This document shows positions 7,577 to 14,023 of a stretch of DNA of 20,376 nucleotides, in pieces. This stretch comes from a virus. The translations under genes and the position numbers were made by a program. How positions within the stretch are numbered: position 1 is the first letter of the stretch; the number at the start of each line of letters is the position of its first letter. A model generated the notes under the pieces. The model ran no database searches. It was not told the DNA's origin and was given only the letters and a program-made list of their open reading frames with translations. The stretch is from positions 1 through 20,376 of the IMG/VR virus record IMGVR_UViG_3300006810_000543. One strand, given 5' to 3'.

Positions 7577-7781
7577 TGTTGACCTAGCACATTTGATTGT
7601 TGCTACTAGTGCTTTCTTGTTGTCTAAGAATGCTGACATCTCTGAAGTCCCAGACTCTGTGATTGAAAGAATCTGTGATCTTGCAGACTACGAATTAGCT
7701 TTTAGACTTGAGAGTACATTACATTTAAAAAATCAAAGGTCAGGAAGGGTTATAGAAAACGTAGAGTACAGCGTCCTGTAG
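7557..7781 (+). CDS. small hypothetical protein, possible 5' part of a frameshift fusion with endonuclease I
   Basis: Protein of 74 residues from ATG 7557; only a weak ribosome site is visible. The first 55 residues look like a compact helical domain (DLAHLIVATSAFLLSKN, then VIERICDLADYELAFRLE). The codons T TTA AAA at 7724-7730 lie in its frame, and from about there its sequence overlaps the open frame of endonuclease I. A -1 slip at that heptamer would replace its last 17 residues with the endonuclease. Whether it is an independent gene, the front of a fusion, or separated by an indel cannot be settled here. Confidence 0.5.
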   Translation: MVENLDSVDLAHLIVATSAFLLSKNADISEVPDSVIERICDLADYELAFRLESTLHLKNQRSGRVIENVEYSVL

Positions 7782-8236
7782 AGAAGAATGTACCTACCAA
7801 CTATGACTCTATATGGGAATACAATCTGCATCATGGCCTCCTGAAGGGGTGGAAGCATCATGACAGAAAGATTCCTTATGTAGTTAATCATGTATATCAC
7901 CCAGACTTTAGTAAGAAGATAGGACGCAAGACTTATCTCATTGAATCTAAAGGCCGTTTCTGGGATTATTCAGAATACAGCAAGTACATTTGGATAAAGA
8001 AAATGCTACCTCCTAACATGGAGCTAGTGTTTCTTTTTGCTGATCCCAATGCTCCAATGCCTCAGGCCAAACGCCGTAAGGATGGAACCAAGAGAAGTCA
8101 TGGTGAGTGGGCCGGAGCTAATGGCTTCAAGTGGTACAGCGAAGAAAGTATTCCTGATGATTGGATAGACAAAGAATACAGAGAAAGCGAGAGGTTCAAA
8201 GAAGAATACTTTGATATAGATAAGGAGCAAGAATGA
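7718..8236 (+). CDS. endonuclease I (T7 gp3-like junction resolvase), no AUG start
   Basis: The frame is open from just after TGA 7709-7711 to TGA 8236. It encodes all T7 gp3-type catalytic residues: counting from an ATT at 7718, Glu34 (SIWEYN), Asp63 (YHPDF), Glu76 and Lys78 (LIESKG), corresponding to Glu20, Asp55, Glu65 and Lys67 of T7 gp3. The C-terminus has the family block ELVFLFADPNAPMPQAKRR and HGEWAGANGFKW. The first in-frame ATG is at 8003, past all four catalytic residues, so that start cannot give an active enzyme. Possible starts are ATT 7718, giving 172 residues with a natural-looking basic N-terminus, or a -1 frameshift from the upstream gene. A sequence error or mutated ATG is also possible. 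Role: cutting branched phage DNA and host DNA degradation. Confidence 0.8.
   Translation: MTFKKSKVRKGYRKRRVQRPVEKNVPTNYDSIWEYNLHHGLLKGWKHHDRKIPYVVNHVYHPDFSKKIGRKTYLIESKGRFWDYSEYSKYIWIKKMLPPNMELVFLFADPNAPMPQAKRRKDGTKRSHGEWAGANGFKWYSEESIPDDWIDKEYRESERFKEEYFDIDKEQE
7724..7730 (+). other. candidate -1 ribosomal slippery site (T TTA AAA)
   Basis: The heptamer T TTA AAA fits the X XXY YYZ pattern in the reading frame of the gene that starts at 7557. A -1 slip here enters exactly the frame of endonuclease I. A purine-rich GAGAG at 7710-7714 lies 9 bases upstream, a spacing like the Shine-Dalgarno-type stimulator known in dnaX. The only simple hairpin I see (TACAG/CTGTA, 7767-7780) is too far downstream to be an obvious stimulator. 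Confidence 0.35.
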
Positions 8237-8601
8237 AAGCACCAATAAAAATTGTAGATGCTATTACGAATTTAAACACTAAAAATATACCGGGCCGTTT
8301 TATATTTAGACTAGAGAATGGTAAGTCTCCAATTATATTTTATAGATATATAGCTGATACTAAAACTTATCAACAAAAAAAGAAGGAATCTTGGCGGCCA
8401 TATAACATGCAAGATCAATTCATAGATATATTTTTTGAATGTTTTTATTTGGTGTCGGGAAGAAGTTTAGTTTTAACTAAAAATGAGATGATTGTACCTA
8501 TGAAATTGTCTCTAGAAGATGATGATTCATATTGTCCTGATGGTGGAATTAGCTGTAAATTTGAAGGCAAAGAAATAGGAAGGAGCAGAGATTTTGACTG
8601 A
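8233..8601 (+). CDS. hypothetical protein, AT-rich gene
   Basis: Protein of 122 residues starting in an ATGA overlap with endonuclease I, with AAGGAG at 8222-8227. Beta-rich sequence with many aromatics (IIFYRYIADTKTYQQKKK; FIDIFFECFYLVSG) and two Cys near the C-terminus (Cys104 and Cys111 by rough count). No recognised family. Three 60-base rows counted by eye gave about 27-32% G+C, lower than the flanking genes, so it may be a later insertion. The end overlaps the TTG start of the next gene by 8 bases. Confidence 0.6.
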   Translation: MKAPIKIVDAITNLNTKNIPGRFIFRLENGKSPIIFYRYIADTKTYQQKKKESWRPYNMQDQFIDIFFECFYLVSGRSLVLTKNEMIVPMKLSLEDDDSYCPDGGISCKFEGKEIGRSRDFD

Positions 8602-8860
8602 TAATGTAAACAACCCGCCTCACTACAACAAAGGTGGTGTGGAATGTATTGAAGCCATTGAGAGTATGCTTACAGCAGAAGAGTTTGTAGGCTACTTACG
8701 TGGCAACAGCCTGAAGTACAGGTGGCGTTTTCGCTATAAGAATGGCATAGAAGATTTATATAAAGCACGATGGTACGAAGATAGACTTATTAAGTACATA
8801 GAAAAAACTGGATGTAAGGTAAAAGAGGAACCTTACCTAGATCATTTAAAGGATCATTAG
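8594..8860 (+). CDS. DUF3310 family phage protein
   Basis: Protein of 88 residues with the DUF3310 signature: NPPHYNKGGVECIEAIE near the N-terminus, then FVGYLRGNSLKYRWRFRYK and LYKARWYEDRLI. The family is common in phages and is often placed among nucleotide-metabolism genes; its biochemical role is not established. The start is TTG 8594, chosen because AGGAG at 8581-8585 lies eight bases upstream and the domain begins within the first residues. It is followed one base later by nrdA. Confidence 0.85.
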   Translation: MTDNVNNPPHYNKGGVECIEAIESMLTAEEFVGYLRGNSLKYRWRFRYKNGIEDLYKARWYEDRLIKYIEKTGCKVKEEPYLDHLKDH

Positions 8861-8861
8861 A

Positions 8862-9548
8862 ATGACAACTAAAATTGGCGTACAAGACTACAAGGGAATC
8901 AAGATAGATTATTCTAGAGAGTCTCTACTTGGTGATTTTGCAATCGCTACTTTAAAAGACAGATACTTCTGGGCTGATGAAGATCATGCTCAAGAAGCTT
9001 TCGCAAGAGCAGCTATATTTGGAGCAACTTATAATGAAACTACTGACTATGCTTTGGCACAACGGCTTTATGACTATAGTAGCCTACTTTGGTTTATGTT
9101 TAGCACTCCTATCCTTAGTAACGGGGGTACAAGCCGTGGCCTTCCTATCAGTTGCTTTCTTAATTATGTTCCTGACTCCCGTCATGGTCTATCTGCTCAT
9201 TATGATGAGAACGTATGGCTTGCTAGTGGAGGTGGAGGCATCGGTGGATACTGGGGTGATATCCGTAGTAATGGCGTGGATACTTCTAACGGCAGTAAAT
9301 CTACTGGTTCTATCCCATTCATGCACGTAGTTGATAGTCAGATGCTAGCTTTCAATCAGGGTATTACCCGCAGAGGAAGCTATGCTGCCTATATGGATAT
9401 CTCTCATCCAGAGATTGAAGAGTTTATATCAATGCGTAAGACAACAGGCGGCGATATAAATAGGAAATGTTTAAACTTACACAATGGTGTCAATATTAAC
9501 GATCCTTTCTGGAGGCAGTTAAGCGTGATGACGATTGGAGACTTATAG
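8862..9548 (+). pseudogene. nrdA: class I ribonucleotide reductase alpha subunit, N-terminal part (frameshifted)
   Basis: The first 216 or so codons of NrdA, which makes deoxynucleotides from ribonucleotides. Visible: FSTPILSNGGTSRGLPISCFLN with Cys98, the first active-site cysteine; the substrate-site block GGGGIGGYWGDIRSNG; and ITRRGSYAAYMDISHPEIEEF. The frame is correct up to NDPF (9501-9509). Past that the homology continues in the -1 frame, so the residues WRQLSVMTIGDL before the TAG are an artefact of the shift. One extra base in the TTT run at 9506-9508 would restore PFLEAVKRDDDW. The start ATG 8862 has AAAGGAT upstream. The gene is split in three frames and, as given, no full-length product can be made. 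Confidence 0.85.
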
Positions 9549-10708
9549 ATCCCAAGACTAACACAGCCATTAAGACTGTATCCGCTAGGGATCTTTGGTG
9601 GCAGCTTATATCTACTAGGGCAGAAACAGGCGAGCCTTATATAGTAAACATAGATAGATGTAATGAATATCTACCAGATGAACAGAAGCTTTTAGGACTT
9701 GATATCAAGCAGAGCAACTTATGTTCTGAGATAACGCTGGCTACTAACGAAGAACGGACTGCTGTCTGTTGTTTGTCTAGTGTTAATTTAGAATACTTTG
9801 ATGATTGGTCTACGGTAGATACATTTATACCTGACCTAATTACAATGCTAGATAATGTAATCCAACACTTTATAAATCATGCTGTAGGAGAATGGCCTAC
9901 AAATAATGAGTACATGATAAACAAACCTCTAAGCTTTGAAGAGTTTCAGAGCTGCTGTGACCCTGTAAAGATTGGATACTCTAAGGCTGCTTACTCAGCT
10001 TATCGTGAAAGATCTCTGGGTCTAGGAGCTATGGGCTTTCATAGCTATCTACAGTCTAAAGGTATACCTTTTGAGAGCATGTATGCTACTTCTTTCAATC
10101 ATAAATCTTTCTCTCTAATCAAAGATCGGGCTTCTGCTGCTTCACGTATACTAGCTGAGGAGCGTGGTGAAGCTCCTGATATGATAGGCAGTGGTAGAAG
10201 GAATGCTCACCTTATGGCTGTAGCTCCTAACGCCTCTAGCTCTATCATCTGCGGCGTTACTAGCCCATCTATTGAACCTTTCAGGGCCAACACATTTACA
10301 CATAAAACTCTTTCAGGTTCTTTCAGGGTCAAGAACAAATTCTTAGAGAAAGAACTCAAAACTGTATTTCCTACCAAAGAGGAACGTGAAAAGGTTTGGA
10401 AAGATATTGCAGCCCATGATGGCTCTGTTCAACATATAGAAGAACTGTCTGAAGAGATTAGGGAAATATTCAAGACAGCTCCTGAGATCAATCAAATTTG
10501 GATTGTTGAACATGCAGTCAACAGGCAGAAGTATATCTGTCAGAGCCAGAGTGTTAATCTATTCTTTGTGCCTCCTAAGGCTACTGCTGACCAAGAGACA
10601 CACAATGCCTATCTACAGTATGTTAATGATGTACACTGGGCGGGTGCTAAGAATCTAAGTCTATGTATTATCTCAGGTCAGACGCTGCAAGATCTGCTGA
10701 GAATGTAA
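9509..10708 (+). pseudogene. nrdA: class I ribonucleotide reductase alpha subunit, central part (second frame)
   Basis: This frame continues NrdA from LEAVKRDDDWRLIDPKTN. It holds the catalytic SNLCSEI (radical cysteine with Asn and Glu, about 9715-9733), the second cysteine of the redox pair in TAVCCLSSVNL (about 9755-9787), and the phosphate-binding PNASSS with SIEPFRANTFTHKTLSGSF. It is intact to GAKNL (about 10657). After that the frame reads SLCIISGQ and stops at 10708, while the true C-terminus carries on in the next frame; one extra A at 10657-10658 would restore NLKSMYYLRSD. An internal ATG at 9773 is not a meaningful start because it would omit the catalytic region. Confidence 0.85.
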
Positions 10709-10767
10709 ACATTAAGATTCCGCGCATCAACTTGTCTTAAGGGGAGTGCTTGAGCTGTGAAGGATAG
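10663..10767 (+). pseudogene. nrdA: ribonucleotide reductase alpha C-terminus, third frame, with TAA before the redox tail
   Basis: The frame from 10663 reads MYYLRSDAARSAENV and ends INLS at TAA 10738-10740. The Tyr-Tyr pair matches Tyr730-Tyr731 of E. coli NrdA, the residues that pass the radical from the beta subunit, so this piece is essential for activity. In the same frame directly after TAA come codons for GECLSCEG and then TAG 10765-10767. C-x-x-C-E-G is the usual class I NrdA tail that is reduced by thioredoxin or glutaredoxin. NrdA homology therefore runs to 10767 and is broken by a stop codon. The next gene's GTG at 10757 lies inside this tail. Confidence 0.75.
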
Positions 10768-11014
10768 AATACTTGTAGAAGTTAAATGGGAGGATGCTTG
10801 GACAGACTTCCAAGATGTAGATTTAAAGAGGGCCAAGAAACTTAAACCAATACCAAGGACTACTGTGGGTTGGTTAGTTACTGAGAATGATAAGTGCGTT
10901 ATATTATGTACTGACTACTACGACAAAGATAAATCAGTAGTCAACACACCAATTGTTATTCCTGCGGGTATGATAACTAATATGTACAAATACGATGTCA
11001 TACAAACAATGTGA
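10757..11014 (+). CDS. small hypothetical phage protein
   Basis: Protein of 85 residues from GTG 10757, with GGGGAG at 10741-10746 upstream. It starts MKDRILVEVKWEDAW and has the block RTTVGWLVTENDKCVILCTDYYD, a beta-rich pattern that seems familiar from small phage proteins annotated as hypothetical; I cannot give a function. It lies between nrdA and nrdB and overlaps the next small gene by 20 bases, so it is on the nucleotide-metabolism transcript. Confidence 0.65.
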   Translation: MKDRILVEVKWEDAWTDFQDVDLKRAKKLKPIPRTTVGWLVTENDKCVILCTDYYDKDKSVVNTPIVIPAGMITNMYKYDVIQTM

Positions 11015-11144
11015 CGACTGTGGTTGTAAGATGGTTGAGATATTATTTTATGACGATAACGATGAAACAAAAACGATTTACCATGAGGCGTGGCAGTGTC
11101 CTTTCTGTCAGCTACGAATAGAAAAACCTAAGGAGAAAAAGTGA
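10995..11144 (+). CDS. 49-residue zinc-ribbon-like microprotein with CPFC motif
   Basis: An ORF starting at ATG 10995 encodes 49 residues with two cysteine clusters: QCDDCGC (Cys6, Cys9, Cys11) and WQCPFCQL (Cys35, Cys38), spaced like a zinc ribbon, and a lysine-rich tail. The end reads GTGA, sharing bases with the nrdB GTG start at 11141, and the nrdB ribosome site AAGGAG (11130-11135) lies within this gene, so the two are tightly coupled. Most likely a small metal-binding or DNA-binding protein. CPFC also resembles a thiol-redox motif, and the position between nrdA and nrdB makes a redox role possible but unproven. Confidence 0.7.
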   Translation: MSYKQCDDCGCKMVEILFYDDNDETKTIYHEAWQCPFCQLRIEKPKEKK

Positions 11145-12103
11145 GTTTATTATCAACACGCGACTACTACAAACCTTTTGATCACCCTTGGATGTTTGAT
11201 TACTACTTCCAACAGAATCAGATGCACTGGTTCCCTGAAGATGTGCCACTCCATAACGATGTAAAAGATTGGCAGGATATGACAGAGCAAGAAAAGAATC
11301 TACTGACTCAGATCTTTAGACTCTTTACACAGTCAGATGTAGATGTAGGCGCAGGATATATAGATAGGTATATGCGTATCTTCAAGAAGCCTGAGGCTCG
11401 TATGATGATGGGATCTTTCGCCAATATGGAGTCTATACATCAACACGCCTATAGCTTGTTATTAGACACTGTAGGTATGCCAGAGGTTGAGTACAAAGCT
11501 TTTTCAGAATATGAAGAGATGTCAGACAAGCATGAATATATCAATGACCTGAAGATTTCTAAGACAGACAAGAAGTCTATCGCCAAGAACCTAGCGGTCT
11601 ATAGTGCTTTTACAGAAGGGCTACAGTTGTTTTCAAGCTTTGTAATACTTCTTAACTTCCCACGCTTTGGTAAGATGAAGGGCATGGGCCAGATTGTAAG
11701 CTACAGCATCAAGGATGAATCTCTACACGTTGAAGCTATGACCAAGCTCTTCCGAGAGTTTATACAAGAAAACATTGATATATGGACTGATGAGTTCAAG
11801 AAAGAAATCTATCAGTCATGCAGGGATATGGTAAACCTAGAACAAAAGTTTTTGGATCTGGTATTTGAGATGGGAGACATCCCCGGCCTTACACGCAAAG
11901 AGATGTCAGACTATGTTGAATACATTGCAGATCGTAGGCTGCTTCAGCTTGGTCTGAAGCCTAATTACAATGTAAAGGACAACCCCTTGGATTGGCTTGA
12001 TGATGTGCTGGGTGTTGAACACCAGAACTTCTTTGAAGGTAGAGCAACCGCCTATATGAAAGCCGGACTCCGAGGGAATCAAGAAGGAATTACTTTCTCG
12101 TGA
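11141..12103 (+). CDS. nrdB: class I ribonucleotide reductase beta subunit
   Basis: Protein of 320 residues, intact. It has the di-iron carboxylate and histidine ligands and radical tyrosine in the expected order: Asp66 (TQSDVDVG), Glu97 and His100 (NMESIH), Tyr104 (QHAYS), Glu159 (FTEGLQ), Glu193 and His196 (KDESLH). The Tyr at the position of E. coli Tyr122 indicates a tyrosyl-radical type enzyme. It should pair with the NrdA encoded upstream. The GTG start is supported by AAGGAG five bases upstream. Its TGA overlaps the next GTG by 4 bases. That this gene is undamaged while nrdA is broken in three places argues that the complex is, or recently was, in use. Confidence 0.95.
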   Translation: MSLLSTRDYYKPFDHPWMFDYYFQQNQMHWFPEDVPLHNDVKDWQDMTEQEKNLLTQIFRLFTQSDVDVGAGYIDRYMRIFKKPEARMMMGSFANMESIHQHAYSLLLDTVGMPEVEYKAFSEYEEMSDKHEYINDLKISKTDKKSIAKNLAVYSAFTEGLQLFSSFVILLNFPRFGKMKGMGQIVSYSIKDESLHVEAMTKLFREFIQENIDIWTDEFKKEIYQSCRDMVNLEQKFLDLVFEMGDIPGLTRKEMSDYVEYIADRRLLQLGLKPNYNVKDNPLDWLDDVLGVEHQNFFEGRATAYMKAGLRGNQEGITFS

Positions 12104-12324
12104 AGACAGGAAATATTATTTCTATGGCAGTTCAGCTAGGAACTGACGGTAACATCTACTGTGAGTTTGCTGAGCTGCCCTTTGAAGAGATAGAAAAGAT
12201 CTTTGAGGATAAGTATGAAGCATCCCTAATCCAGACTATTCATAAGTTTATGAACAGACGATTTAAGGATGCTTCGATATCTTTAGAAAAAGAAATGCAA
12301 GCAGTTACTTCAACTATAATTTAG
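12100..12324 (+). CDS. small hypothetical protein at the end of the plus-strand block
   Basis: Protein of 74 residues starting at GTG 12100 in a GTGA overlap with nrdB. It contains YCEFAELPFEEIEKIFEDKY and a helical, charged C-terminal half; no family recognised. Its TAG (12322-12324) overlaps the TAA of the convergent lysozyme gene, so there is no intergenic space and no separate terminator between the two transcription units. Confidence 0.6.
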   Translation: MKTGNIISMAVQLGTDGNIYCEFAELPFEEIEKIFEDKYEASLIQTIHKFMNRRFKDASISLEKEMQAVTSTII

Positions 12325-12734
12325 TCGGGGTATTTGTTAGTGCGTATCATCTGGGCAACTTCTATGGCTCTGTTGCCTACCTGCTTGGCCCATCGTGAGT
12401 CTAAAAACTCATCTGCTGCTTTGTCGTACTTATTCTGAGACATAAAGTCTAGAGCTTTTACAAAGTTAGCAAGCCTTGGCACTCCCATATTAAATGCCAT
12501 ATTTAGCATGGCATCCTTCCTAGCCCCATCTAGATAACTGTAGAAATAAAACCTTTCGGTTAGTTCTTCATGAAATTTCTTGATATCATTCTTGAGAAGA
12601 TACATAGCCTCCTCTTCAGTGATTCCACAGTCTTCTAGATTTCTGCCTACGCCTATGGTTAGTTTATCTGAAGTGCAACGATAAGGCTCAAGCTTCAAGC
12701 CTTCGTGTTTTATAAGTAAATCAATCAGCCCCAT
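12321..12734 (-). CDS. T4-type lysozyme / endolysin (GH24) with Cys in place of catalytic Asp20
   Basis: Protein of 137 residues that breaks down host peptidoglycan at the end of infection. It aligns with T4 lysozyme at its core: Glu11 (KHEGLKLEPY), then the 20th residue, then Thr26 (LTIGVGR), the E-8x-D-5x-T triad of the family, but residue 20 is Cys rather than Asp (PYRCTSD). The middle ARKDAMLNMAFNMGVPRLANF and the end SRWAKQVGNRA match GH24. T4 lysozyme keeps activity with Cys at this position in published mutagenesis, so the enzyme may well be active. No signal peptide or membrane segment is visible, so a holin would be needed. The start ATG 12734 overlaps the upstream gene by 14 bases. 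Confidence 0.9.
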   Translation of the reverse strand: MGLIDLLIKHEGLKLEPYRCTSDKLTIGVGRNLEDCGITEEEAMYLLKNDIKKFHEELTERFYFYSYLDGARKDAMLNMAFNMGVPRLANFVKALDFMSQNKYDKAADEFLDSRWAKQVGNRAIEVAQMIRTNKYPD

Positions 12735-14022
12735 TAAATCTTTCTTCCATTAGTTTCTGGTAACCTTGATCGTCTAGGTGAGTAACAGCAATCCAAGCGT
12801 GAGACATTTCATCTCCTGTCCTGCTGCCACCATACACCCACTGATCTGGGTCAGGGTTGTTGGGATTGTCAGAGGTATTATCATACCACTGCTTGATTAC
12901 TAAAACCTCTCCAGCAGCCAACACAGGAGCCTCTGAGGGGTCGTAGATGTGGCTGTGATGCCATGTGGCACTCCAGTTAGAGATCTGACTTACTGACTTG
13001 GTGCGTCCTGTCATAGGATTAAATATCTCTAGTGACGCAGCATTCATGCGGAGGTGTCCGTGAGGCTGGAAACTATCAATACGTACAGGGTGATCAAAGC
13101 TGTGAAAGCCCTGTGTCATAGCATAGCCATTAGGAGGAATGATTAGATGACCATTTTCATAGCCTTCGCGGAGAGGATACAGCCTTAGGTCTTGTTGATA
13201 GACATCGTTGTTAGCTTCGTAGTCTTTTTCATGAAACCAAAGACCAATCTCTACAACATTATCTTCAATCATATCTCCTTCTGCTGTGGCTCCTACGCCA
13301 CCGGGAAACATATGAATATCCCAACGCACTAAAGAGTTAGCAGGAAATGTACGGCATACGCCCTGTGGCATAAGCTCTCCCCACTTGCCCATAGCATACT
13401 CAGTCAACTGGCCATACTGTTGTAGTTCACCTTCATCATCATATACATATACATCTGAATTAGCGTGATGTACTACAGCGGCTGCATCACCTCTGGGCTT
13501 AACCTGTACGGCTTTGATGCAGCGTGACTCAGCTAGTTGAGGGTCTACGAACTCTTTGCTCCATAGGTCATTGCCATTGGCAGGGATGTCATAGGGTGAT
13601 GAAGGAATAATAAGATCTGGCGCACCAAACTCAGGCTCAAAGTTCCAAGAGTCTAGACTTGGTAGGCTTGGAGGCTGTGCAACTATGTCAGAATCACCAT
13701 AAGGCGATCCAGAGTTTGTCCAGTTAACAATAGAATCTATCTGATCCTGTGATAGTCTCCAATCCCCTTCAAGGTTCTGAATACCTATATGTTGATCATA
13801 GGCATAGGGAGGCATTTCTCTGTTAGCTACTTTGTATGAGATGAGAGGTGACCAAGGTCTGACCTGCTCATAAGTCTCAAAAGACATAGGGCCTATACCG
13901 CCCTCTCTATGACAAACGACACAATTGTTATTTATAATACTTGCTACAGTATCAACATATGTATCATCGGCTTGAGCCGCTGTAGCTAGTCCTATACAAG
14001 CAGCTAACAAAGTTTTTCTCAT
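12721..14022 (-). CDS. secreted haem-c / copper type II ascorbate-dependent monooxygenase-like protein
   Basis: Protein of 433 residues. I chose ATG 14022 over a TTG at 14037 because AGGTGG precedes it and the signal peptide then begins at MRKTLL. Residues 1-18 form a signal peptide (AACIGLATAAQA, cut before DD). Next is a c-type haem motif C34VVCH38 followed by GPMSFETYEQVRPW and REMPPY, as in bacterial monohaem domains joined to copper monooxygenases. The second part carries the ligand pattern of the PHM-type fold: His185-His186 (VVHH), His237 (WDIHMF), His321-x-His323 (QPHGHL) and Met406 (GDEMSH), with the family block QWYDNTSDNPNNPDP. It would act in the periplasm, or in the cell envelope after haem attachment. 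Substrate unknown. Four 60-base rows counted by eye averaged about 47% G+C, somewhat above nearby phage genes. An unusual cargo for a phage. Confidence 0.85.
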   Translation of the reverse strand: MRKTLLAACIGLATAAQADDTYVDTVASIINNNCVVCHREGGIGPMSFETYEQVRPWSPLISYKVANREMPPYAYDQHIGIQNLEGDWRLSQDQIDSIVNWTNSGSPYGDSDIVAQPPSLPSLDSWNFEPEFGAPDLIIPSSPYDIPANGNDLWSKEFVDPQLAESRCIKAVQVKPRGDAAAVVHHANSDVYVYDDEGELQQYGQLTEYAMGKWGELMPQGVCRTFPANSLVRWDIHMFPGGVGATAEGDMIEDNVVEIGLWFHEKDYEANNDVYQQDLRLYPLREGYENGHLIIPPNGYAMTQGFHSFDHPVRIDSFQPHGHLRMNAASLEIFNPMTGRTKSVSQISNWSATWHHSHIYDPSEAPVLAAGEVLVIKQWYDNTSDNPNNPDPDQWVYGGSRTGDEMSHAWIAVTHLDDQGYQKLMEERFNGAD

Positions 14023-14023
14023 A

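Noticed and set aside
7767-7780. Hairpin TACAG/CTGTA as a frameshift stimulator
   Set aside because: It is short and about 36 bases after the slippery heptamer, well beyond the usual 5-9 base spacing.
8003-8236. A separate 77-residue gene starting at ATG 8003
   Set aside because: It is the C-terminal part of endonuclease I; the same frame upstream carries the catalytic residues.
10738-10740. TAA reassigned to an amino acid in this phage
   Set aside because: TAA ends other genes at sensible places (for example 921-923, 1888-1890 and 14024-14026), so a general code change is not supported.
8862-10767. Intron or intein in nrdA as the cause of the split
   Set aside because: No extra sequence lies between the pieces; the homology continues base to base in the next frame, so single-base shifts explain it.
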